The notes below the pieces were generated by a model that made no database searches, was not told where the DNA came from, and saw only the letters and a list, made by a program, of their open reading frames with translations. A stretch of 64,000 nt of DNA from Stereum hirsutum FP-91666 SS1 (lineage: Eukaryota > Basidiomycota > Agaricomycetes > Russulales > Stereaceae), in assembly GCF_000264905.1 (NCBI RefSeq), contig NW_006763131.1:3671753-3735752 (forward strand). The letters run 5' to 3'. Both the position numbers and the translations under genes were made by a program. Positions 12,801-24,451 of the stretch are shown here, piece after piece. Each line of letters opens with the position of its first letter. Position 1 is the stretch's first letter.

Positions 12801-14141
12801 AATGAATGTGGATCCTTGTATTCTGCTCATAAACGTTATGTCCGATATTTAGGATGCACGCAAACTTGAAGGTATCGTCAAGGAAGCTCAGACTGTCCTT
12901 CCTTCGCTCCGTGAGGAACACGCGAGGGTTATGAAAGAGCTCGAGCAAGAGGAGGCCATTGCGGCCGAGATCGAGAGTTGTGACCAAGAGTACTTGAACG
13001 AGCTGAAGGGCACTATCGCCGAACAGAGGTAAACGCTTGCACCGTAATCTCGCCGTCGACATTTCTGACTCAGAGCATCGCTCTCTTTCTCTAGCTCCAC
13101 TTTAGAAACTTTCCGGGCGGACGTCGGCGAAGTCAAGGCAAAGTACGATTATCTCAAAGAGAAACTGGACCAGATCGAGGCGGAGAAGAAAGAGGCGAAT
13201 GACGCTATCCGGGAAGCCAAGCGGATAAACCACATCAGCGAAGGCAAGGTCGCCGCACTACAAGGTTCGTATCCCACCAGTCGTCTCTCCAACGCATTCA
13301 CTCGCTGACCCTCTTCTGACCAAAATCCAGGTGAATTAGCCGTGCTAGATGCTCTCGACCTCATCCATATCACCGAGATCCGTGCCAACCTGTTCGAGTT
13401 CGTATACGATTCGCGGTTCCGGGTGACGGTCCCCTGCAAATCCTACCGCACGCTCATATCCGAAGCCACTATATCCCGCGTGAAAGGCGCCCCGTCGAAG
13501 TCCAAAGACCATTATCCAGAGTTCACCGAAATAACGCTCGCCGTTGCCCGGCAGAGGCTCACCGCGCTACCAGCAGGCACCGATATGAAGCGGGTACGTT
13601 TATCATCCACCACGCCTCTCATGTACGGTCGAAACTAATCACACACGTTCCCCGTCGCTCCGAGCAGATCGTCACCTCCCTAGGAGACTTCTGGTCAGGC
13701 TGCCACGAACTCCGCAAACAGCTCGTCTTCCTCTCCATCAAGTACCCACTCACGATCGAAGCCCTCCCCCGCACATCCGACGGCCTCCTCTCGGGCATGA
13801 AAGCCACCGCCTCCGTGCTCTTACTCCAATTGAACGCGAAAGTCTACATCTCGTATATCTTGGACAACGAGACGCTTGCGAGGTGGCCGCGGTCGCTGGA
13901 GGACCTGAAGTGGGAGATCAAGGTGGCGTATGGGGATGTTGAGTGCGTGTTTCCCATACTTTGCGTCATCTTGTAACGAGAACTAACGACGAGTTGGCCC
14001 GATAGTCAAGCAAGTTTTGAAGAGATAAAGCAGTCGCTGCAAGAGCGCCTCGCACAGGCCACGCAGGACGATAGCCACGGATGCTTGCTCGACGCGTGCA
14101 TCGCAGCGTCCGAAAAGTACGAAGACGAGGCGCAACAATGA
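9858..14141 (+). CDS. SPC105: KNL1/Spc105/Spc7 outer kinetochore scaffold
   Basis: The first exon (9858-10010, 51 residues, very basic) splices to an exon beginning APRKSILK. This gives a SILK motif near residue 56 and an RISF motif near residue 91 (NRRISFAEDV), the two PP1-docking motifs of KNL1. A long acidic, disordered region carries MELT-like elements (MELDSSP, MDLTEAQ, MNLTDVQ). After an intron near 12200-12258 the reading frame resumes with PISIDQFFSMTGIRFMDEL, the hallmark start of the Spc7 domain. A long coiled coil follows, then a C-terminal RWD-like region, ending KYEDEAQQ. The protein is about 1,270 residues, normal for the family. It links the Mis12 and Ndc80 complexes at kinetochores and recruits Bub1/Bub3 through phosphorylated MELT motifs. 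The start is chosen by the in-frame SILK exon and the basic leader. It shares its promoter with the kinesin-6 gene. Confidence 0.95.
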
Positions 14142-14768
14142 TCCCGCACTTACTTTATGCCTCACTGTTCCATGTCAGCCCCATACCTATGACGATTCCA
14201 CCTTTGCCCGTATACCCTCGGTCTCTTGATTCGTTCTCTGTATTTCGTTTGGTTTCCCGGTTGCCAGGTCGCTCTGTACCTTACTTTCGAATTTCTTGTT
14301 GGGGGAGCTGTAGCTGTACGAGTTTCGTTATTTAAAGTCATGCACACGTACTATAGAGATACGCCGCTACCGCCTATTGGCTGGCTAGGATAGTTATACA
14401 ATATGTTACAAAGACCAGGCGATGATGTCTAGTCGACGGACGTGGATGTGGTAGCTGTGGGTATGATGATGTACCGAGCAAGTGATGAGTGGGAGAGAGA
14501 GATCGAAGCAAAACGAACGAGTGTGATGATATAACAATGTGGGGACAAGAATAGATGAAGAATGGAAAAGAAAGAGATAAGAGAGAAAGAGAGAGCAAAA
14601 CAATATAGGCATTTAGACATGGGCGAAGATCGTTAAGATAGGCATATGGGCATGGCAACAGGCTTCATGAAAACAAAACAACGTGCAGTCAGCATGACAC
14701 CCATCCAAATCTATCCTCCCACCGCAAAAAAGGCTCACTCACCATAATAACATGAGAAAGTGACTATA
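14142..14768. other. Convergent 3' region with a purine-rich tract
   Basis: This lies between the ends of KNL1 (+) and the Ser/Pro-rich gene (-). From about 14487 to 14605 the plus strand is strongly purine-rich, with GAGAGAGA and AAAGAGAGA runs, and therefore pyrimidine-rich in transcripts of the minus strand. No gene seen. Confidence 0.6.
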
Positions 14769-16847
14769 TCACTTCGATAATGGAGCAGCAACAATATGCA
14801 TCCGACTGACCTCCAACCCCGCCAAAAGCACACCCAACATCTCCCTGCTCGCCTTCACGAACTCAACCTCCCCCATCGCCACATCCTTCACACTCCCCCA
14901 GCCCATCTCCGCCCCCTTCGCAGCACAGAACATATCCTTCTTCCTCGCCTCAGCTCTAGCCGTCTTATCCCTCTCCTTCTCCGCGTTCTCAGCGGCCCTC
15001 TTCGCCGCATTCTTCACCGCCTGCTCCCGAACAGATATAGCGACATCGAGCTGTTCCTCCAATGCAACGATATTCCCAGCCTGGTCCTCCGACGCGCGAT
15101 CACGAGCCTCAAGTGCATGTCGCGTTTGTTCCTCTAGTAACGCCATCTGACGAGCGAGCTCAGTCGTTTCGTGCAAACGGGCTTGTTTTGCGGATTGGAG
15201 CTGTTGTTCCAAAGCCTGGATCTGCCCGAGCCGTTCCTTCGCGATCTGTTCCATAGAAGCCAGCTGAAGTTTAAGCATCGTAGCCATTCCGCCCTCGTTG
15301 CCGTTGCCACGGATCCTGCCTGGCGTCCCGAAGGCGTGTTTCGCTGGCGAGGGTGTGACTTCGGGTAACAGGATCTGGGAGATGGAACCGTAGCCTGCGG
15401 GAGAGGGCATCGTGCTCAGGGAGGGGCTGTCGCATTCAGGGAGAGAGATGGTGCTGAGGGCGGGAGAGGAAGGGCCCGAGAACGGTGCGGCCATGTCTGC
15501 GATCATGCTATCCGCTTCGCCTTCACCTAGTGTCATATCTCCAACCGCCACAAGCTGATCCCACGAGAGGAGTGAGCCACGATCGTTGCCTGCTGGACGT
15601 AACGATCTCTTCGATGGAGAGTCATCGCGGGTAGGAGGCATGGGAGATAGATACGACATGTTTTGACGGGAGGGAAGAGTGGAACCTTGACGAGAAGGTG
15701 TCTGGGGAACCTCGTCGGGGGTCCGACCCTTGCGGATACGGGGAACGGCGGGGGTAGGTGCGGTAGGAGAGGCGCCTGAACCGAGCATGTATTCGACATC
15801 GGCGGCATCGATACTTTCGAGGCTGTTGCCTTCGTTGAAGATAGACCTCATAGAGGTAGGAGTGGCTGATCCGGCCTTCTGACGATGGCCTGAATCATGC
15901 GAGCCCTTGACCGCATGGCGCAGAGGACTGCCCTTCCCGACGCTCGTATCAATTGGAACGGCCTTGGATTTGGCGGCGCGAGCAGCGGTCGGGGTCTGGG
16001 GAGAGCGCGGAGAGCGAACGGAGCTGGAGGACGATGAAGAGGATGGGGGACGAGCAGGGCCCGAAGGAGGAGATTGCGGTGTCGGTGTTGACGACTTCTT
16101 TGTTGTGGCTTTGACGGGAGGACCATTGGGTGAGTCTCTGCGAGGGATTTGGACCTTGTTGACTGAAGGAGAGGGAGAGAGGGTGATGTTGACACTGGTC
16201 TTGGGAGCACGACCGGAGGGTGGACTGATAGGCCTCGCCGCCTTATCTGGGATTGCCTCGGACGATTCGTCGTCCGACTTGGTCACTTTCTTCCCCTTCT
16301 TCTCGTCCTCCAGCTCCTCCCAGGACTCCTCCGAGCTGCTGAGTTTGCGTCTGGACGATTTCTGAGGCGAAGCCGCGGGTGGCTTCTTCAAAGCCTGCTC
16401 GAGATGGACAGATCTCGGTCGATACTTGGGTAGCGCGGATGGGTTACCAGCCTTTCGGGGACGAAGACTAGCAGCCCTAGTCATAGGTGGGGTCGGGGCA
16501 TCCTTAGCAGTCGGAGTCGCACTGTCTTCCGATGGTGTTTCGAGAGTAGGAGTGGGTAATGCAGATTGTCTGCGCGAGGCGCGAGTGGTGGGTGCGGTCG
16601 CAGTGGGGGGGTTCGTCGCAGCCGATTTCTCGCCTACCGAGGCCCTGCCCCGGGAAGAAGAAGTAGGAGCGGTCACGCTAGAACGTCTTGCAGCTGTTTC
16701 TTTGGATCGCTTAGCGGATTTGTCGGTCGCTGTGTCCTTGCTGCTGTCCTTGTTCATGCCCAACGCCTTCCCGACCGACGCGAGCGAGTAGCGGGTGTGG
16801 GACCGCGTTTGCGGCTTTGTTGAACCAGTAGAAGTGTCGTCAGGCAT
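14769..16847 (-). CDS. Ser/Pro-rich protein with C-terminal coiled coil, function unknown
   Basis: A single uninterrupted frame of 692 residues starts MPDDTSTGSTKPQTRS. Residues 1 to about 480 are low-complexity: Ser, Pro, Thr, Lys and Arg-rich, with many SP and TP sites, an acidic block near 170-190 (SSEESWEELEDEKKGKK) and a poly-Ser run. A coiled coil covers roughly 515-640 (MLKLQLASMEQIAKERLGQI and onward). The C terminus is a compact, less charged segment ending HIVAAPLSK. The absence of introns is unusual for this window. No family is recognised. Many SP/TP sites suggest CDK phosphorylation. Two ACGCGT boxes lie upstream, and KNL1 is the neighbour. A cell-division role is a guess from these, not shown. 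Confidence 0.8.
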   Translation of the reverse strand: MPDDTSTGSTKPQTRSHTRYSLASVGKALGMNKDSSKDTATDKSAKRSKETAARRSSVTAPTSSSRGRASVGEKSAATNPPTATAPTTRASRRQSALPTPTLETPSEDSATPTAKDAPTPPMTRAASLRPRKAGNPSALPKYRPRSVHLEQALKKPPAASPQKSSRRKLSSSEESWEELEDEKKGKKVTKSDDESSEAIPDKAARPISPPSGRAPKTSVNITLSPSPSVNKVQIPRRDSPNGPPVKATTKKSSTPTPQSPPSGPARPPSSSSSSSSVRSPRSPQTPTAARAAKSKAVPIDTSVGKGSPLRHAVKGSHDSGHRQKAGSATPTSMRSIFNEGNSLESIDAADVEYMLGSGASPTAPTPAVPRIRKGRTPDEVPQTPSRQGSTLPSRQNMSYLSPMPPTRDDSPSKRSLRPAGNDRGSLLSWDQLVAVGDMTLGEGEADSMIADMAAPFSGPSSPALSTISLPECDSPSLSTMPSPAGYGSISQILLPEVTPSPAKHAFGTPGRIRGNGNEGGMATMLKLQLASMEQIAKERLGQIQALEQQLQSAKQARLHETTELARQMALLEEQTRHALEARDRASEDQAGNIVALEEQLDVAISVREQAVKNAAKRAAENAEKERDKTARAEARKKDMFCAAKGAEMGWGSVKDVAMGEVEFVKASREMLGVLLAGLEVSRMHIVAAPLSK

Positions 16848-17115
16848 GGTGATTGTTCGCTAGATTTGTGTTGTGTTGTGTTATGTTGTGTGTGCAAGGG
16901 GGCGAATGGGGGGAGCGAAGAGGGGGCAACGGCGCGTTGCTAGCGCTCGTTCATGAGGGAAAAGGAAGTTCAACTCGGTTCGCCACAGGCACGCGTTGTT
17001 TGGCCCTGTTGTTGCGCCACACTCGTAAAGGCCGTCTTTGTCCATGCGCCCAACCATGAATTCAAAGGGTGTTTTCTCTACGCGTACGATCAATATTGTA
17101 TGCAGGTACGCGAGA
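16848..17115. promoter_or_regulatory. Promoter region of the Ser/Pro-rich gene with two ACGCGT boxes
   Basis: ACGCGT occurs at 16991-16996 and 17080-17085, about 150 and 235 nt upstream of the start codon at 16847. Each is palindromic and matches the MluI cell-cycle box core. The hexamer also occurs elsewhere by chance, so the pair is suggestive only. The interval also holds the 3' end of ALG10. Confidence 0.3.
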
Positions 17116-19037
17116 CTACCACATAAAACGTCCGACGCCTACCCTCTCTTTGTACAAAAACACCCACATCGTCACCGCGTTCACTGCAGCATACCACGCA
17201 CCCTCCAACAGCAAACCCCAGACTGGCACGTCCACGACCTGCGCTCGCATAAGAATATAGGGTATCAGGAAGTATCGAGGCTCCAATAGGGGTGTAGGGA
17301 GCAGGATAGGTAGCGTGCAAATGGGCAGGAGAAGGGCTTGTAGCTGCGACTTGTCCCGGCCTGTGGTCGAAGATCGAGAATGAAGGGTCAGTGGGCGTTC
17401 GATCATACTCGAGTGCAGATCAACAGGCTCGACGTACCGATGGTCAAGAACCACATCCATGCGCAGGCGATGTAGCCGGGGATATAGAGGTAGGGCACTA
17501 TAGGGTGGGGTAAGAAAAGCCTCTTCCATACATAGAATGTGTAGTGCCGATTGTCAGACAGTAAGAAGGGGTGGTGTATTCTATAACGCCTAGAGTCAGA
17601 TCACCGTCAGAATGAACGCGGGATACACGTACGTGAATTTGTGTACGGTAACACCCATGATGAGGGAGAGTACAAGAGTGATCGCTATTCGGCTGATCGA
17701 GTGGTCAGCGACGTTTGCTGGCACGCAAGTCAAACGACTGCTCGCTTTACCTCGGGGTTTTGAACATTTTGTTGTATACCTTACGCATCAGCAGACGAGG
17801 GCCACCGTGTGTGCTGATTAGTACAGGCCATCCAAGCATGGTAGAAAACGCCACGAAGTAGTACAGTTGCGGGATGTGGAACGCAGGGACATGGTTTGAC
17901 TTGTCACCTGGGCGGTTTGCACATCAGTCATTGAAAGCTTTAAACCATTGACTCATACCTAAGACAATTCCTCCATTCCATATCACAAACCCAGCAAATA
18001 TAGCGCAGACGATGGCATAAGGAATGAACGCAGGCAAGATGTCCAGCAACACTCCCGGCAGACTCAGGACCGTCCGAATAAGGTCCCCTACAAGTCGATC
18101 GCATCACCAACATTAATAGCTTGTTGCACCTGATCCGGAGGAGCTTATGAATCGCACTCACTTGGTCCGGCATCCAAGGCAGGCGGATCATGCAACTTTG
18201 CAGGAGGCTTCCCGTCGTTCCCCACACGCCTATACTTGAGATACATCAACTGACTCGACGCATAGGCATACAGCACCCATATGATGTTCGTCTGTCTGAA
18301 CGTGCAGCTAATGAGACCTAGCTAACATTCTGGCGTCGGTTAGTGTCCCCTCATACACACTGAACGCCACCGCCACACAAGTATATGAAGGACAGACGGA
18401 CGAACCAGAGCTGCTAGCTTGTGCTTGTTCTGGGAAGACGCAACGATCGTGGAGACGACAAAGAGGAGACTCGGAACCTCGGTGTAGTATAGGAAACCGA
18501 AGAACCAGACGATGGGGAAGGCAGAGAGAACGACGGCGTCGAGAGTTGGTACGAATGAGGAGGATGGTGTGCGGACGCGTTGGTGGAAGCAGAGGAGGCG
18601 TGTTAATGCAAACGGAAGGACGAGGAGGGTGACGAGCGGTGTGAGACGGAGAGTGGGGAGGTTGCATTTGAAGAGGAAGATGTTCTTCATTATTATGGTC
18701 AGGCCATACCTGCATGAGCGTGACCACGGTAAGTTCGGTGTAAGGATAGAACGCAAAGAATCGTAGTGACCTACAATCCTGGAGGCGTAGTTATTTTCGG
18801 GTCCCAGTAGGTCCACTCTCCCCTACAGTATGCCTGCACCTGCGGGACGTGGAACGGCTCATCCTACATATATCGGTACATATGAACGCCGTCAGCATTG
18901 AGCTGATCAGGTTATGAAGGTATAGACGACGTTACCATGTACGGTTTTTGGACCTCAGTGTTGAGTTCCTTGAGAGTAATTACAGAGATGACAGTGAGCA
19001 GCACATATGCTGTCGCTCCGTACTGTGAAGGAGCCAT
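17116..19037 (-). CDS. ALG10: ALG10/DIE2 alpha-1,2-glucosyltransferase of the ER
   Basis: The start at 19035-19037 ([14 protein letters not shown]) leads straight into the first transmembrane helix. The second exon reads [17 protein letters not shown], then [13 protein letters not shown], the conserved luminal motif of the ALG10 family. Many short exons with hydrophobic helices follow. The last exon gives [18 protein letters not shown] and [18 protein letters not shown], matching the family C terminus. The enzyme uses dolichyl-phosphate-glucose to add the terminal alpha-1,2 glucose to the lipid-linked oligosaccharide, the last step before transfer to N-glycosylation sites. An in-frame upstream ATG at 19163 exists, but the internal one fits the family start better. 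Exon boundaries in the middle were not all resolved. Confidence 0.9.
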
Positions 19038-20895
19038 CGCCGTCGATATATGGTTGTGCTCGAAATGGTCGTTATATTCGCGCTTGCCACGAGGCTCGAC
19101 CTGGCTCGACACGTCGCGTTCGTAGACGCGTGTTCTGTAAAAGGAAAGCCCTTCCCTCGCCACCTAACGGCTCCTGGTTTCTCCTGGTGGCGAGCCCTCT
19201 CTCAGAGACATCGACCTCGTGTGTTTCAACTGTCTCTCCTGTTTCGCACCAATTTCGACCCCTTGTTCTCTTGCGACCTTCGTTTTTCCGTTCCATACAA
19301 GTGCCCACAACGTCACCCAGGCACGATGGGTTTCAAGTTCCCGTGCCCCCGCTGCAACTCCGAATAGTCGCTGGATCTTTTCTTCTACATATATGTACAG
19401 ACATAAAGGAGTCCCAGGCCGTAAATATCTTCCGGAGTGGTGGTGAGTCAAGTACATCCTACACGCATTGTCTATCAACTCCTCCATAAGGGAGTCAAAG
19501 CACTCCCCGAGTGCGCGGTCGCCGTCGGGCGCGCGTATCGCTACCAGTAGAGTCGTGCACGCCGTTCGTGTATGAACCTAACCTAACTCCAAATTTGTCG
19601 ATGAATGGCTTTTTTGTTATCGCCGTGTGAGATGAGGATAAAGTTGAGGCTCAGTCGCAGTGGCAGGGGTAAGACAATGGTTGTCGGATGGAAGCCTATG
19701 GCAATATGGGAACGCTGGCATGTCCGTCATACGACCGTCAGGATCCGATGCGAGGTACTGTGTTACCTTCGTCTACAGTTGTCCGACTTCCGCATGATGA
19801 GCTGTGGTATGGCTGTCGCGTACGGCACCGTTAGGTTTTAGGTATCGGATGTCGACAAGTGTGGCCCATAGTAGCAGCTCTATGGAATGGAACACATGGA
19901 CTCACTCATGATGCGCAGAATTTCTGGGGGATGTTGGATTTGACAACTCGTCTCGACCAGCGTCAGGTTCTTCTTGGTCTCCGTCGCGGTAACGCCGCTA
20001 TTATATACCCTCATGATTGAGCACAAAAACACAGGTCCCGTATCGGTGTCATTTTAGACGTATTGCCAACGACCCCTGCATACCAAAACAATACCGTGGC
20101 TCCGATACGACGTCGACTATCCCATATGGAAGTTGACGGCACTACAGTCAGGGCTCGGCTACACAAGAACTCTGTCTTGTGCACAAACAATAAGGAGGAG
20201 GTCGCGGAAAACAAAAAGATAGAAGATCGTGTACGGACGGCATCACCCGATCTGCCAATATGCCTCCGGCGTCGAACGAGCGCCTGGCGCGTCGGTTGCT
20301 TTGCATCTTTGCCGTGCTTTGCTCTCCTTCGTCATTCCTCTTTGGAGCATCGCCTCATGTCTGTTATTTGTCACAAAATGCTTGGAATGTCGCTCGATTG
20401 TGAGCAGAGATGCTAGAGGGCAGGGAAATAAGTCGCAGATGTATTTTGTTCTGCATATCAAAGGGCATTTGTCGAGTTGGCGTGGGTTCAGAAAGTTTCA
20501 CCGCAACTTTTACCCCTGTTCTGTGCCGTGGAAGATAATGTTCTTGTTCGTAGCGTGACAAGTGTGGTGTTCACCGGAGTCATGCGCCGTGCCGCCGTTC
20601 CTGAAGGTAATAAGTTTTTGTGTTGCGTGCCAGGCTTCGTCCATTGCTTCCTTCCTTCCCCCGTCTTCCTCCTTATTGTCTTCAGGCGCACTTGCATCCA
20701 CCGATTCCTGGGCTCATTCGACTGGTATAAGACTCTTTCGGGTCGTTGCTCCCTCTCGATTACCCATCGGTGCATGTCAAGGGCGCCCAAAGCTCTCCCT
20801 CCTCCGCCTCCCCCAGCGACACCCCCCGTTGTTTTCCCTCCTCTAAGCTACTGGGCCCCTTTTCCGACACTGCTGCACCTCTTCACACGTTAACG
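19038..20895. other. 1.9-kb intergenic region upstream of OPT1
   Basis: This holds the divergent promoters of ALG10 and the first OPT gene. Near OPT1 there is TATAAGA at 20726-20732, and a CT-rich leader covers about 20645-20880, common before highly expressed fungal genes. The small open frames on both strands show no domain. No gene is supported. Confidence 0.5.
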
Positions 20896-23836
20896 ATGGA
20901 CGACTCCTCACCGACACCCATTGGAATGTCCGAAGTTCGCTACGTTAACTCGCCTTCATCTTCTTCTCATCTGCGACATCGCCACTCCACCCCAGACGTG
21001 CCGCAGGACGTCGAAGACGATCTCTGGGCACACTTTAACGATCCCAATTACGATTACGACGCGAGCTCGACCGCAGGGTCCACTGCTCGCGAGTCCTTTG
21101 AGCTTGGCAAGAAGGCCTCTGCTCGATGGTCCGATGTCTCTATCACTGTCAGCTCCTCGGAGCTCGAATCTCAGTACGACTCCTCGCGGGCGACAGAGTC
21201 GAAGGGAAACCTTGGTTCAGAGGCTTCCTACGATGAGTGAGTCTCCTCCTGGCTTGAGTAGGAATCGTCTAGCTTACTGATGCCAATCTTGTAGCGAGTC
21301 GCCCTATCCAGAAGTCCGCGCGGCTGTGTCGAATACTGACGACCCGTCCATGCCCGTCAATACCTTTCGAGTGTAAGTTGACCAGCTAGTATTTCCTCCA
21401 TCTCGACACTAACTTGTAGCCTTTTAGTTGGGTCATTGGACTTTTGTTTTCTGTTCTCATCCCCGCCTTCAACACCGTCTTCTGGCTACGATGTACGTAT
21501 CTGGTCCTTGTCTTATCGGCCGCATGTTTCTAATCTGATTCTCCTTATGCAGACCCGACCGTCATCGTTAATGCACTTTTCGTCCAGCTCGTCACGCTCC
21601 CAATCGGCAAGCTCTTCGAAAAGGTCCTCCCTACCCGCCGCATCACCATGTTTGGCTACGGCATGTCGCTCAATCCGGGGCCGTTCAACGTCAAGGAGCA
21701 CGCGCTCATCTCAGTGATGGCGAACGTCGTCGTCGGCGGCGCACCCTTCACGGACGTCATCGCGACTCAGGCCTTCTTCTACCAGACGCCTTGGCCTCTC
21801 GGAAAGCAGCTCATCCTGTCGCTCTCCATTCAGATCCTCGGTTTCTCCTTCGCCGGCCTGGTTCGCCAGTTCCTTGTGTGGCCCTCCAGCATGATCTGGC
21901 CCGGTGTTCTCGTGCGTACTGCTCTGCTCAACACGATGCACAAGAACTACGGCAAGAAGGACAGGAAGCATATGTCGCGCGAGACGTTCTTGGCCCTCGC
22001 CTGCATCTGCAGTTTCGTTTGGTATTGGTTCCCCGGCTTCCTGTTCACCGCTCTCAGTGTGTTCAACTGGGTATGCTGGATCGCACCCGACAACGTCGTC
22101 GTCAACTCGCTGTTTGGCTACAACACTGGTCTCGGCATGGGCTTCTTTACGTTCGACTGGGCGATGATTTCCTACGTCGGCAGTCCTCTGGTCATTCCTG
22201 TAAGCAGACTGTCACATTGAATGCTCAGCACCATTTTACTCATCATCATTTATAGTGGTGGGCTCAAGTCAACAGTTTCGTGTCGTTTGTCTTCTGGATC
22301 TGGCTGATTGTACCGATTCTGTGGGGTACGCCACATATGTTCCTTCTTGCGCCACACACGCGCTAACTTGTATTTTTCTCTCCAGCCAAGAACGTCTTCT
22401 TCTCGAAGTTCATTCCCATCTCATCGGCTGGTTCTTTCGACAACACGGGCGCGTCCTACGACCCTACGGCCATCATCACGGACGGCGTCTTCGACGAGGC
22501 GAAGTACAAAGCGTACTCCCCCATGTACTTGTCCGTCACGTTCGCGCTCACCTACGGAACCTGTTTCGCCTCCTACACGGCCGTCGTCGTTCACACCTTC
22601 CGTACGTCTTGCCGTGTTTTTCTGTTACTCACTCCGTGAGCTTACGTATCTCCTTTAGTTTGGTACCGTCACGACCTCGTGCGCCAGTTCCGCAGGTCTC
22701 TTGGTGACGAGGGCGATGTGCACTCCCGTCTGATGAAGGCCTACCCGGAGGCTCCTCGATGGTGGTATGCCGTCATGGGCATCGCGTCTCTCGTTCTTGC
22801 TATCGTCGGTGTTGAGGTTGGCGACACGAAGTTGCCGATCTGGGCGCTCTTCATGGGTTTGGTCCTCGCCGCGATTTTCACTGTTCCCCTTGGACTGGTT
22901 CAGGCCATCACGAACCAACAGTTCACTTTGAACGTCCTCGCAGAGATCATCATCGGCTACACCCTCCCAGGACGACCGCTTGCCGGCATGGTCTTCAAGT
23001 CGTTTACCTACAACACCACTTCCCAAGCCATCGCGTTTGCCAGCGACCTCAAGATGGGTCACTACATGAAGGTCCCCCCTCGCTTGCTCTTCCTCGCCCA
23101 AGTCGGCGCGTCTATCGTCGCCGTTTTCGTTTCCGTTTGTGTACAGCAGTGGGCCTTCAATGCTATCCCGGATATCTGTACCGACGGCCAGCCAGACCTG
23201 TTCACCTGCCCTGGTCTCCTCACGTTCGGTACGGCGTCTCTGATCTGGAGTGGAATCGGTCCACAACGGCTGTTCAGTCCTGGTACATTGTGCGTACTTA
23301 TCTCGCCTGATCATTGGTTTAGTTGATGCTGACTTCTGGCTGCAGGTACTACCCCCTCGTCTGGTTCTTCCTCCTTGGAGCTGTGCTTCCTATTCCTCCT
23401 TACCTCCTCGCCAAGCGATTCCCTCGTTCTTTCTGGAGATTCGTCCACATTCCCGTCTCCCTTAACGCTCTCTCCGTCGTTCCGCCTGCTAGCGGCATCA
23501 ACTTCTCGTCGTGGTTCCTGGTCGGGTTTATCTTCCAGTGGTTCATGCGTCGCTTCCATTTCCGCTGGTGGATGCGCTGTAAGTTTCCTTCTTCATCTGA
23601 AACTTAAAGGGTATGAGCTCATGTTTTCGATTATAGATGTCTATCTTCTCTCCAGTGGTCTCGACGCGGGTGTCATCTTTGCTCTGGTGATCATCTTCTT
23701 CTCGCTGCAGTTGATCAAGAACCCAATCAATATCAACTGGTGGGGCAACACTGTGTGGCAGAACACGGCAGACGCGATGGGGACGCCGTTCTTCACGCTC
23801 GCACCAGGCCAGACGTTCGGACCTCCACCAACATAA
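20896..23836 (+). CDS. OPT-family oligopeptide transporter (copy 1)
   Basis: The start at 20896 (MDDSSPTPIGMSEVRY) follows a CT-rich leader. The cytosolic N terminus is acidic and Ser-rich. The membrane part begins VNTFRVWVIGLLFSVLIPAFN, and about 12-16 helices follow. Diagnostic motifs are SLNPGPFN (the NPG motif) and HYMKVPPR (the KIPPR motif variant), plus conserved WCWIAPDN-like and FDWAMISYVGSPL segments. The end reads WWGNTVWQNTADAMGTPFF and then a short tail to the stop at 23834. At least eight introns are present. The family imports small peptides or glutathione-like compounds by proton symport at the plasma membrane; the actual substrate cannot be told. A close paralogue with the same intron positions lies at 35159-38096. 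Confidence 0.93.
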
Positions 23837-24451
23837 AGATCGACCGAGGGTTCTTCGCTTTTTCTTTCGTCATGCTCACGGACTTTGAGTGTTGATATTC
23901 TTATTCTTTCGGGGATGGTAACTGGTCACGGAATCTTTTTTTCGCGCTTCCCATAGAGGAAAACGACTCGACGAGTGATACCAACTTTACATGCATGCTT
24001 TATGCTTTTGTCGTCCATGTCTTCCAATCCGTTCACTCCACTAACATACACTCACACACAACACATACTCACCACGCATGTCATTCTTGGGTTTCTTGTA
24101 CGATGCGCTCACCATACGGGGGATGGCTCGAGAGTTTTGCTTTTGTATTTCTACTTAACACCTCACGATCTTCTTTTGGGTATCTGGCTATTACCCTCAC
24201 GCCGCTTTTTAGCTTTTCGTTCTTTGTTTCATTTACCCTTGTATCTCTCTCTCTCGTAGTACGGTTGTACCGCGTTCTTATGGATCTTCACGACTCCGCA
24301 ATGAGAACACGACGAATTTTGGACATTGTAATGCCTCCGAGTCAACTCGCTGCAATATCGACTTATCTTCTTGTCCGAGAAGATCAAATACGAGTACATA
24401 GATGAAAAATGTCTGTTGTAGAACTCTACGTCGCAATACTCGATCCCAAAC
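23837..24451. other. Convergent intergenic region, no gene seen
   Basis: This is the 3' side of OPT1 (+) and of the GMC oxidoreductase (-). It is T- and C-rich. The short open frames have no domain. Confidence 0.6.

Noticed and set aside
22655..23314. 219-residue minus-strand frame within OPT1
   Set aside because: Antisense to conserved transmembrane coding sequence; polar, domain-free translation.
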